Below, one piece after another: positions 44,001 through 53,902 of a DNA stretch of 64,000 nt. The first letter of the stretch is position 1. Each line of letters starts with the position of its first letter. Location: contig JALJCS010000038.1 in the NCBI GenBank assembly GCA_023055355.1, positions 1,984,001-2,048,000 on the forward strand, given 5' to 3'. A program made the position numbers and the translations under genes. Under the pieces are notes generated by a model, which was given only the letters and a program-made list of their open reading frames with translations, was not told the origin of the DNA and did not search any database. The DNA is from Agelaius tricolor (Eukaryota; Chordata; Aves; Passeriformes; Icteridae).

Positions 44001-47000
44001 AAGGTGTGGACATTGATGACACTGCAGAGGATTCTCTCCATCAGTCAAATGACTCTGGAGGCCGTGAGCCAATGGTAGAAAAGCTTCTTGAAATACAGGC
44101 ACAGATTGAGGCTGTAGAAATGCACTTGACACGAGAACACATGAAACGGGTGTTGGGAGAAGTTTACCTGCACACGTGGATTACAGAGAACACCAGCATT
44201 CCCACCAGGGGAGTCTGTGACTTCCTGATGTCTGATGATGGCTACGATGACAGAACAGCACGAGTAAGTGGCACCTCTGCTCGGGGGATTCTGTGTCACT
44301 GTCACTTCCTTGTCCCCCCTCCTGAAAATACAGCTGGGCTGCCAAAGAGAGCTGTGGTCATGTCATCCTTGCCAGTGAGATTCTGTAGAGCATTCAGGTT
44401 AAGTTGTCCTTCCTTGATATTGAGAAATAGGAGGGAATGTAAATACAGGTGTTGAAATTTGGATGAGGTACAACAAAGAATAAAGATGCCTGAGTTTTTG
44501 GAGAACAGGGGAGAGGACTGGGGTTATTGTGCTGCTGTCTGTGGGTTTAAAACATGAACTGATTGAGGGATGTTTGTTTTCAATACTAAGTTTGTTTATT
44601 CCATCATCTTTACACAAGTCATCTTCAGGTGTATTTCCTCTAGTCAATGACACTGTGGTTCTGATGTTAGGGTGATGTTCTCCCTGCTGGTATCACAGCC
44701 AAGTATGGCCATCAGTAACTCACTAGGAAAGTGCTCTGGCACAACTGCTGGGTTGTTCTGGCATCCAATTACTGTGAATTGAAAGTTTTACAGGTTGCTT
44801 TTCTTATCTTAGAAGAATCTTGTTTCTTTTTTATAGCGATAAAAAGCGACTTCTAAATTGTACTTTATCTATTCAGTTTGCTGTCACACTTTAAAGGTCC
44901 CTGGGATGTGTTTCTATCTATTGAAATGTCACAGACAAATTTGATCACATAAATGTTCTGCTATGAACGTTGTACTCCCAGATGACTGATGAAGACATCC
45001 AGGTAATTTCTGAACAGGAATTTTTTTTAGCACATCCACTGTGATGGGCATGAGGGAAAGCATTGCTGTTATGGTCAGTGGTGTGATATCAGTTCTTTCA
45101 GTACTTTTAAAATTTGCAAGGAATTACTATTTTTCAAGTCTGTATCCCTTTAGTGTGGGACAGAAATCTTTAGGAGAACAAAAGGAGCATAAATGAATAC
45201 TTACTGATACATTTAATTTCTTACCCTTTGATTTGTTGAGATTCAGCTTTATTGTGTGTCGCTCTGAAACCACAGTGAGGGCTGTGTCACCGAGTGCCTG
45301 CTGTGTGTTGCAGGTGCTGATTGGGCACATCCTGAAGAAGATGAACAAGCAGACCTTCCCTGAGCACTGCAGTTTGTGCAAGGAGATCCTGCCCTTCACC
45401 GACCGCAAGCAGGCCGTGTGCTCCAACGGCCACATTTGGCTCAGGTAATGAATGGGCTGAGCATCCAGAGCTTGTCTGGATAATCCAAACATCCTTCAGC
45501 AGCTCACTGAACCACTTGTTAGCACTGGGGTGAAAAGGCATGAAGCATCTTCACCATGCTGCAGTTTTTTTCTGTCCTCTTCCATAAAAGCCAGGGCACT
45601 GGAGGTTGGATTTGGTTCTCTTAGCAGGACAGTGTTTTTATAATAAAAACATTCTGAGCATCTTTTTTTTTTGGGAAATATGGAGTCAAGGAGAAAGCAG
45701 GCAAGGGAAAATCGAGGACAAGTCATTCTTTGGAACATCACTTGAAGGAGGGTTTGTTCAAGCTCCTTCAGCATTTGAAAACAAAAGCAGTTTAACAAGA
45801 AATGATTGAGAACAGGCACATTGAGAAGTCAGACAAATGAAATGAAATTTTAGTAAATGAAATAGTAGAATTTGAAATTTTACAAAATGAAATCTTCCTG
45901 TACCAGTGTGGGAGGTACATGGAGATTGTCCCTGGAGCTGTGGCAAGTCACTAGTTTGTCACAGAGAAAAGCTGTGCCTAACAGGTTTTGTGTGCTAGTT
46001 TGGGTAAATAGTCATGGCCCTAAGGACACCCTGGTTCTTCCCTGTGCAGTAGGGCCTCAAGCTTTTCAACTCCTCTACTGTATGCTAGAATGTTTTTGTC
46101 AATGACATATTGAGTTTTGACCTTTCATTTTTGTGTCCATATGCAATTTGGTATTTTGCAAATATCCATATTTGCAATTCAGGCAAACTTGGGAAGTTTA
46201 CTTGAATTAATAAATTATTAATTTCCATATTTAATGTGGTTCATTACTGCCTTTTCTCTCATAAAGCAAATTGTGAAGAGAACCCAGCCTCCAATCAGAG
46301 CACAGGAGCAGGTGATAAAGCAATAAATCCCAAACCTCTTGATAAAACTGCTTGTCCTTTCACAGGTGCTTCCTAACCTACCAGTCCTGCCAGAGTTTGG
46401 TGTACAGGAGGTGTTTGCTTCATGACAGCATTGCACGGCACCCAACCCCAGAAGGTAAAATGTTCCTGGGGCCAAAAGAGGCAGGATTGGGGCTTTTTAA
46501 CTTTGATCTACAAAATGGCTTGAATTAGTTTCTCTTTTAGGCAGTTCCCATGTGAAGCTCTGCATTTCACAGTGTTCTGGCATTAGTGACGTGTTAACTG
46601 CAAATTAATAACTGTAGAAATTGAGGTGTAAATCCCACATTTGAATGAAATCTGGGTAAACACATCATCTGTGCTGGAATGCTCCAGCAGTTAGTTTGAT
46701 ATTCAAGTTGAATATATCAGCATCCAGTTCTGGAAGAGGGATAAAGAAACAGAAACCAAGGACTGTGTTATATGAGGGATCTAATTTCAGTTTAGAAAAT
46801 GAGAACATTGCAGTTGGGCCATGGTGATCCTTTAAGTATTTTCCTATATAGCTATGAGCATGTAAGGATAAAGCATGGAGTGTTTCACCTTAATTTTGTC
46901 CCCTGCTGAGGTGGAATTTAAACTGGCATTACTTGAAATTTCAGGGCAGAAACAGAGTTGAATTTCACTGAATTCTCAGTCACTCCTGCATGTGAATATA

Positions 47001-47166
47001 GACAAACTGTCCAGGATTCCTGTTGAGTTTGTGTATCTCAGGTGTCATTCCTCTGTTCATCTCTACCTCCAGCTTTAAACAATTTGTTTTCTTATTTGCA
47101 GATCCTGAATGGATCAAGAGGTTATTGCAGGGACCTTGCACCTTCTGTGATTCTCCTGTGTTCTAG
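40739..47166 (+). CDS. GTF3C4: GTF3C4, TFIIIC 90-kDa subunit (complete, 5 exons)
   Basis: Subunit of general transcription factor IIIC, which recruits TFIIIB and RNA polymerase III to tRNA, 5S and related genes in the nucleus. The human protein has been reported to have histone acetyltransferase activity. Exons: 40739-41053, 42443-44263, 45314-45444, 46366-46454, 47102-47166. The total is 2421 bp, 806 residues, against about 822 in human. The N-terminus is alanine-rich, from GCG repeats. The long middle part (MDNRLSIHANLNRLQWVQL, YEHNNRKMSGLIVGS, CSSDGKVRQLIPIF) is the WD40-like TFIIIC delta region. The C-terminus is a zinc-binding domain with Cys 731, 734, 748, 757, 764, 772, 798 and 801 and His 752. 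A Glu/Ser-rich acidic linker lies near 490-545. The start ATG has A at -3 and G at +4 and lies in a CpG island head to head with DDX31. Confidence 0.97.
41094..41335 (+). mobile_element. CR1 LINE 3' fragment in GTF3C4 intron 1
   Basis: Sense CR1 tail: GGTTCAGGGTGGACATCAGG, GAGGTGTTCAAGGAACCACTG, GGGTGACAAGGTGGGGATCG, GGACTCGGTGATCTCAGAGG. It starts about 40 bp after the exon 1 donor, at the edge of the CpG island. Confidence 0.9.
41345..41510 (+). mobile_element. Second, older CR1 fragment in GTF3C4 intron 1
   Basis: GACAAGAGAAACGAGCATAAAC, CACCTGAACACGAGAAGAACT and GGTCCCTTCCAGCCTGATCC match a different CR1 subtype, with gaps. Same orientation as the neighbouring copy and directly downstream of it. 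Confidence 0.75.
42443..44263 (+). CDS. GTF3C4: GTF3C4 exon 2 (large exon)
   Basis: 1821 bp, 607 codons, three quarters of the protein in one exon. Acceptor TGTTTTAG|GTC, donor GCACGA|GTAAGT, phase 0 at both ends. Codon use is GC-rich in its first two thirds and more AT-rich near the end. Confidence 0.97.
45314..45444 (+). CDS. GTF3C4: GTF3C4 exon 3 (zinc domain, first part)
   Basis: 131 bp. Acceptor GTGTTGCAG|GTG, donor CTCAG|GTAATG. Encodes FPEHCSLCKEILPF and AVCSNGHIWL, with the first CxxC pair and C-x3-H of the zinc-binding domain. Confidence 0.96.
46366..46454 (+). CDS. GTF3C4: GTF3C4 exon 4 (zinc domain, middle)
   Basis: 89 bp. Acceptor CTTTCACAG|GTGC, donor CAGAAG|GTAAAA. Encodes CFLTYQSCQSLVYRRCLLHD, with three further conserved cysteines. 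Confidence 0.96.
47102..47166 (+). CDS. GTF3C4: GTF3C4 exon 5 (C-terminus and stop)
   Basis: 65 bp. Acceptor CTTATTTGCAG|ATCC. Encodes PEWIKRLLQGPCTFCDSPVF then TAG at 47164-47166. The final CxxC and the SPVF end match the family exactly. Confidence 0.97.
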
Positions 47167-48243
47167 AGAAAAGCTGTGTCAAGACTGAAAGTATTTTCTC
47201 TACTGCATAAGCTCCCTTCAGCCTGGGAGGATACAGGGACAGGAACACAGACTCTGCTGGAGGGGGAACACCTTGTCCACAGCCCTGTACATAGAACATC
47301 ACAGGTTCTACAAACTCCTGAAATCCAGAGCCCATTCCATGCTCCAGAAACAGGAATGCACCTGGAAGAGCCAGTTTAAAGCTGTTTGGAAATGCACCCA
47401 AGGAAGCCTCAGCAGCTGGACACTGACAGGGAACTGGAGGGTTGAGCAGAGTGGGAATTGCCCTTTCTGCCTGTCAATTCCCAGAGCTGGGATGGGAACA
47501 GCAGAGCTGCCTCTGGAATGGTCTTGGTGGGTAGAGAAGGCTCCAGCTTGCAGTGCTCTCCTCTGCTTTTTAACCTTTGCTGTGGAACATGGAACTCTCC
47601 AGATAATCCATGGTTCCAGTGTCTTGCCCAGAGAAGCAGATGCCAGTTACAGCCATGTGAGAGAATTTGGCCATGCCATGAATTCCACTGAAAGTCTAGA
47701 AGAGTAACTGCCTCAGAAATGTAACAGTGTTTCAGGCAGAAGGGTGATATTGGCTGCCTGGCATCAGCCAGGATAATTTTAAAATATAATAATAATAATA
47801 ATTAAACTAATAGCAATTAGCTTAAACACTAATATATACACATATATATAAAATTTCCAATGCTCTTAAGTCTCTTGCCCCACTTTCTTTTTCTGAACTA
47901 AGTTCTAACTCCTTCCCAGCTCTTGCCAAAGTATTTGCCTTTGGTTTCACTTAACCCTCTACTAAGAGGAATCCTCTTTTCCAGAGAAACTCAGTTACCA
48001 AAAGCATTAACACTAATTACCAAACCAATTAACACTACTGTCAATTAAATTGAGAGTCTCCCTCATACAGCAGTTGAGTTTTATACAAATCTGACACACA
48101 AATAATCACTCCCAGCTGACAGTTTTTCTTTTCATAGTAGCTCAGTAAAAAACCCCAAACAAACAGAACACCCCAAACCCAACCCCACCATGGCTGACCT
48201 GCTCTGGGTAGGGCCAAGGAGGCTGGTGAAGCTCTTTGTGTAT

Positions 48244-48520
48244 CCCAGAAGGGTTTGGGTTGGATGGGACCATAAAGCTCACCTCATTCCACCCCTCCCA
48301 TGGGCAGGGACACCTTCCAGGCTGCTCCCAGCCCTGTCCAGCCTGGCCTTGGACACTCCCAGGGATCCAGGGGCAGCCACAGCTGCTCTGGGCACCCTGT
48401 GCCAGGGCCTGCCCACACTCACAAGGACAGATTTGTTTCTAATATCCCATCTAACCCTACTGAAGCCATTCCCCCTTATCCTGTCACTCCAGGCTCTTGT
48501 AGAATCTCCATCTCAAGTGG
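48244..48520 (-). mobile_element. CR1 LINE 3' fragment downstream of GTF3C4
   Basis: The plus strand reads GGGTTTGGGTTGGATGGGAC, CATGGGCAGGGACACCTTCC, CCAGCCTGGCCTTGGACACT and CCATTCCCCCTTATCCTGTC: the reverse complement of a CR1 tail. It lies about 1.1 kb after the stop codon and may be part of the 3' UTR. Confidence 0.92.
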
Positions 48521-49122
48521 CTGAGTCCAGAAATTTATTTTGCCTTCTAATTGTCCTATCAGAAAAAACATCTTTTTTTGCCATCTGTTCCTACAGAGAG
48601 CAGAATCCTTTTCAACCTCCTATGCAGTGTTAGAGGAATAATACCTCCCAAATGTGTGTGGTTACTTGGTACAGTTTGTCTTGTTAACTTCAATCCATGC
48701 TGTCAAATAATCCTGAGTTTGTGTATTTCCATTCTGCAGAGTACCAATGGCAGAGGTGTCGCCCTGTCTGTGATTCCTGACACTTCCACTGTGTGGGAAG
48801 TGCTCTACAGCTCTTGAGAAATCATGGAATTGTGCTGACACTCTCAGTGTCCCACCAGTGCATGTGTGATTGGTGCTTGTTTCCTCCATTCAATGACTAT
48901 GCATATTTTGTTCATGTTCCTTCAAGTTTAATAGGAGCAAATTTTTTTTTCAGCAAACATTAAAGTCAGCTGTCCTTCTGCTCAGTGTCTCATGCATTAA
49001 GCATGATCATGCATTGACTGAGAAGAACATTACTGTAGTAGTCTAGAAACAGCAGAAGCACATTCATCTGTAAAATAATTAGCCTTGTTTGTAAATATCC
49101 TTGGAAGTGATACCATAATTGT

Positions 49123-49128
49123 ATTAAA
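49123..49128 (+). terminator. Candidate GTF3C4 poly(A) signal (ATTAAA)
   Basis: ATTAAA about 1.96 kb after the stop, with TGTAAATA at 49090-49097 just upstream and a T-rich stretch after it. One of three candidates; use cannot be judged from sequence alone. Confidence 0.3.
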
Positions 49129-50961
49129 GAAACATTTAGTTTTTTATTGCTGCGCATTGAAAATTGAAATTACTTCAGTGTGTCTGCAGAGAAGGCAAAT
49201 GTAGCTCGTGTTGGTATCCAGTAAAACAAGGAGTAACCTTGATACCCAATGTGTGTGAGTTTGGGGCCAGCTCTGGTTCCTGGGACAAAACTTCCCAGTG
49301 CTGGTGGGGCCTGGGGGAACAGAACATCCCTTTTCATATGAGCTGGGTAGGGGTTTATTGGTGGTGGTTGGGAAGGTTTTTTAAATGGAAGCTGCAGGTC
49401 CTTGCCCTGGCAGCTGTGACAGCTCATCAGTAAATGTTCCAGTTTAGAAATTCTCCTGCCTGTGGAGAAGGGGAGGGAGTCCTGCAGAACCCTGTCCCAG
49501 TGCTTCCAGAAAAAGTCAAAGAACATTTCTTTGGCCATGGCTTAGACACCATAAAAATATCCTGAGCTACTGAAATGTTTGTCTGGCTGACCCAAAGGTT
49601 CACATGATAACAGATTAGACTGGTTCCTGCTGATCATTTCTGGCAGTTCTCTTGAATTTCCCTGGACTGAGTTTTAATGCTTTGCCATGGAGAAGCTCTA
49701 GCACACCTCACATTAACATTGCAGCATTAATGTTCATTTTCCCTGTCTTTCAAGGCACTGGATACTCAGTCTGCCATTGCCAGTTTATTTAACCTGGTTT
49801 CAGACTTCTGGGAAAATGGAATTTTAAAGCCAACAATGTTATCTTTGCCTGTCAGTGGAGATCCTTTAGCAAAAAGCTTTCACTCTTCACCCTGACCTGT
49901 TCACAACAGGTACAGAGGAATTGGGATTTCATTTCTGTGTAAACCAGCACTTGTCCCTAAGTGCATTTTTAGCCAGAATAGCAGAGCCCACCTCACTCAG
50001 TAACATTTAACCCCTGGTGCTGACTTGAGTGGGTTTGGCTGCCCAGCAAGCACTGAGGCTGCTCCAGGAATCTTTTTATGCCTCAGACTTGTGAGGGGCA
50101 CTTGTGGGCACGCAGGGGTTGGTCCTGCTCTTGTCCTGATCAAACCTTGCTTCACCTCACAGGGAAGGGGAGCAAGGAATGAGCACCTGCTGCCAGACCC
50201 TTGTGTTATTTGGCCATTATCAGATTTGCCTCCTCAAAATAATACATTTCCTATCAAGGCCCAGTCTGTTTTGAGACACCAACTGAACTGTTCAAAGAAC
50301 AAATCCCACAGAATTGGAGTTTTTGCCCAAGTTTTGCAGGATACTTAAAACAGGTGAATACTTGGAAGATGTCAACTGCTTCATCATTCGGTGGTGAACG
50401 CTCTGGCTGTTCAAGGACCCTCAGCTGTAGAGGGAGAGCAACATTCCAACAGAGACTGAGGGTTCCTGATGCTCTTTTTTTTTTTAAAGGATTATGATAC
50501 TTGCAGCTGAGAGTTAACAGGCAGAGATCCTGTTTGGCCAGAGCTAAGGTATCATTTTCCTTGGTGAGGAGCTTCTGACAGCATTTAAGATTTGCTGCTC
50601 ATGCTGGTATCACACTGGGATTTAATCCCTCCTCCACTGGGATGAAGAAATCATCCCCCTTGGCTAATCCAAGTTGGGTGGATAAGTGGAACAGCTCTGG
50701 ACTGCAGTGCCTTGGTGCTAGGTGCTATTCTTGGAACTAAGGAGGAAGTTTGGGGTCACAAGGACTCAGTCCTGTGGCTCCAAATTACACCCTCTGTTCT
50801 GGGATTGGTGGTGAGGAACCTCATTGCTGCCTTTTACCTCAGTTCACTTATGGCTCTGGGACTTCATCATTCATCACCCTTTCCTTTGGTGTTTCCTCAT
50901 CCTCTTAATCCTATTATTTCTAGAGAGGAAATACTGTGGTTGTCAGTGCATACATAAAGAC

Positions 50962-50967
50962 AATAAA
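50962..50967 (+). terminator. Candidate GTF3C4 poly(A) signal (AATAAA)
   Basis: Canonical hexamer 3.8 kb after the stop. No clear GT-rich element follows. Confidence 0.25.
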
Positions 50968-51474
50968 TATTCCTTGGGAGAGAGGAGGAGGATGAGCCAT
51001 CCCTGCCCCTCAGAGCAGGTTGGGGTTCACTCCATTCCCTGAGCAGCATCCAAGCCTCACAGGGGAAGGTGAGAGCAGAGAAATCCTTGGAGAGCTACAG
51101 GGGGTCCCTGCAGAGGTGCTGCTGGAGGAGGGATCTCCTGCCTGGGGGTGTCCAAGTGCCCTTCCACCACTGAAGGATCTGCTGTCCAGAGCTGGTGGAC
51201 ACCAAACTCTGTGGAACAGTTGGACAAACCAACCTTATTGCTAAACTACATAATTAACAGCATAACTTATTAAAACTTACAGCACAAGCTCCAGGCTCCC
51301 TCTCCACAAAGTGTCTCTGGGAAGCAGGGTGATGGAAGATGTCCATTCCAGACCTGGGCAAAGCTGTGCAATCAGTAAAGTCTGATCCCTGCTGTGCTCC
51401 TACCACCTCCTCTTCACCTTGTTTTTCTCATTGCTCAACATTTGTTTTGCCAGTATAAGATGCTAATAAAATCA

Positions 51475-51480
51475 CGCCTA
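51475..51480 (+). terminator. Candidate GTF3C4 poly(A) signal (AATAAA)
   Basis: Canonical hexamer 4.3 kb after the stop, followed within 30 bp by TTGGTTTTCAAGTGTTG, which fits a downstream GT-rich element. Confidence 0.3.
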
Positions 51481-52707
51481 GTTACCAAATTGGTTTTCAA
51501 GTGTTGCATTCCAATTATAAAAGCCTAATTCCTCCTTCCACCCACTGAACCTTTTTGGTATTAACAGGCTTTACTATGCAAAGTCATGCAGGGGCTGTTT
51601 CGTTTACAGTAATTAAATGAATGTCAATTGTTTTAGTTGTTTCTGAGGGAGAGTTCTACATGAGTATTAGCATGTTCTGCTAACCCTGACGTTCTGCACT
51701 TCAGGCCTGCTGCAAACCCTTGGGGGTTGACCACTGACCTGAGACTCCTACCCAGACATGCCAAGTGCATCTCAATGAGTCTGAGCTCTTTTTCTCAGTT
51801 TCTATGGAACCAGCGGAGCGGAACTAATATAGCATCCGCATATAGATGAAAGAATGAAGAGGAAAAAGGGCTTTACAGCTAAATTAATTAAGCAGATGTA
51901 CCTGTCTAATTAAAGATGCACTGTCCCTTTTGTACCCTAGCTGCAGTACAAACAGTATTTAAATACACTCTCTACCCATTTCATCTATCAAAATATTTAG
52001 TAGGAACGCTCAGATGAAGGTGATATTAGCAAGATGAGCTTCCCATGTATTATTAATAGAAGGGCTCCCAATTATGCATGAATGCTGCAGCACATCTTCA
52101 TAGCAATGGCAGAAAACCCAGCTGCCCAAGCAGTCACCAGCCAGCACATTTGTAACAGGTAGGGCTGTTAAAGATGCCCTTGCCCAGCTGAACACGAGGG
52201 TTTTGGCTGGCCTCTGTGCTTGGGAGCAGCCTCTGCCTCAGCCTGGTGCTACAGGCTGGAATTTCTCAGCTCAAGAGGCACCAGGGACTCAGATTGCCTG
52301 GATTTGGCTTTCTTAGGTTTCAAAGATATTTATTCTGAGACTTTCAGAGCTACCCTCAAGGCTAGAAAGTCCAATTCCCATCCATCAACACCCCTCCCAT
52401 CCCAAAAGTATTGAAAATTCTGATTTTAAATTCTCACAACACAACATCCCCATTGCCACCTGGACAATGGGGTCTTTCCACCTGAAGTTACCCTAGGAGC
52501 AAGAAGGAAATTTGGCCTGTACATTTTGCATTTCTCCACATAGATTTAGACACACACAGACAAAGACAACTACAAAGATCCAAATCTGTTAACAGCAACG
52601 GGACCAGAGGAGTCACCTAAACCCAAAAGCCTGTTCTCTCTGCCTGCACCTTCCCTGAGGATCCCAGGAGGAACCTGAAGCTCCCCCATGCCCTGGCAGG
52701 GGGAATT

Positions 52708-52723
52708 CACACACACACACACA
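52708..52723. repeat. (CA)8 microsatellite
   Basis: Uninterrupted CA run in the DNA between GTF3C4 and AK8. Confidence 0.95.
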
Positions 52724-53336
52724 GGGGAGAAATAACAGAGGCATCCAGCCCAGCTCTCTACCAGAGCACACAGATCATTTCTCTTTCTTACAGGCATTAA
52801 GGATGTGCATTTCCAGAATCTGAGACAGCCAGCAGGCTTTCAGCAGAGATTTTCCAGGTAAAAAGTTTTCATTGCTGCCATACCCAGCCAGAGAAGGAAA
52901 AAAAAGAAATCCTGCTTACCAACGTGCAGGATTTCCACCCAGGCACAGCTCAGGCAGAGCAGCCACAGGCTGGGAGCTCTTACCCCAGGAAAAGAGAATT
53001 TAGGGACCCACCTGCTCCTGCAGCTCGTTATGTCCTTGATTGGGTTCTGCAGGTGATGCAGCTGCAATCAGTTTTCCATGGCTCTGGGTATCCTGTCCTG
53101 CTGCTCTTTCTGCCCAGCACAATGGGGATCTGCAGAGGGTTTGTCAGAACTTTTTAAACAATCTGAGTTACCAGGGGAGTTAAAACCTCTGCCCCCAACG
53201 TCAAACACTGTGGAGAAAGTTCACTGCAGAGCTGGGAGTTTTGTTTTTCTCTTTGCTTTAGGGTTTGCTTGCAGGGACAGAGGGAGGCAGGGAGTGCCTG
53301 GGTGGCTTTGGTGGAGAATTAAGACACAAACACAGC

Positions 53337-53342
53337 TTTAAT
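53337..53342 (-). terminator. Candidate AK8 poly(A) signal (ATTAAA)
   Basis: ATTAAA on the minus strand, about 325 bp after the AK8 stop, followed by GTGTTTGTGTC. An AATAAA further on (52329-52334, minus) is an alternative. Confidence 0.35.
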
Positions 53343-53664
53343 ACTCCAAATTGGCTTGATGGGTCTTACACAGTGCAGACAAAACTACCACTCAGAAACA
53401 GAAAAAATATTTGAATTAAACCCAGGACTTCCTCAGCCACAGTGTTTCATATCTTGCATCATGAAACAAAAGCCAAAAAACTTTCCTCTAAAGCCCAATT
53501 TCTTACCCTCTGTTCTTCACTCAGCCTTGGTGAGCTTCAGATTTAGCACAGCTTGGCTGAATTCCCCCTCCCTGCTCATAACCTGCCACTTCAGACTGCA
53601 AATATTACAGGGAGAAATTTAAAATATAACTCTTCCCCAAACAATCCCTTTAAATTATAAACTT

Positions 53665-53902
53665 CTAATGTTTTTTACATGGAAGGGGCTTAATGATACA
53701 GCTTTCTATGAACTCAAAGATAACATAAGGGTCTTGGTCAGCATTGACATAAAAGGCATCTTGGTAAAAGTCCTCCAGGGCCTTGACATTGCTGTAGTAG
53801 ATGTTCAGGCGCTTCTCAATATTTTCTTCCTCATCCTTGGGGTTCTGCCTGAGCCTGGCCTGGATCTCTGGAGTGGGAGCTGGTCTGAATGTGGTGTGGT
53901 AC
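53665..53902 (-). CDS. AK8: AK8 last coding exon
   Basis: 238 bp, 78 residues plus stop. Begins [20 protein letters not shown] and ends PLPCKKH. The [11 protein letters not shown] stretch is a predicted helix common to this family. Confidence 0.95.

Larger units (their letters stand above)
44264..47101 (+). other. GTF3C4: GTF3C4 introns 2-4
   Basis: Introns 44264-45313, 45445-46365 and 46455-47101. AT-rich unique sequence with short GAAATTTTAG/AAATGAAAT repeats near 45838-45890. No embedded gene or clear transposon. Confidence 0.85.
47167..53664. other. GTF3C4 3' UTR and DNA between convergent genes
   Basis: No coding sequence recognised. It begins as GTF3C4 3' UTR of unknown length, carries a CR1 fragment (48244-48520), a candidate conserved non-coding stretch (51540-52180) and the (CA)8 run, and ends as the AK8 3' UTR on the minus strand. 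An (AAT)n-like AT-rich patch lies at 47777-47850. Confidence 0.75.
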
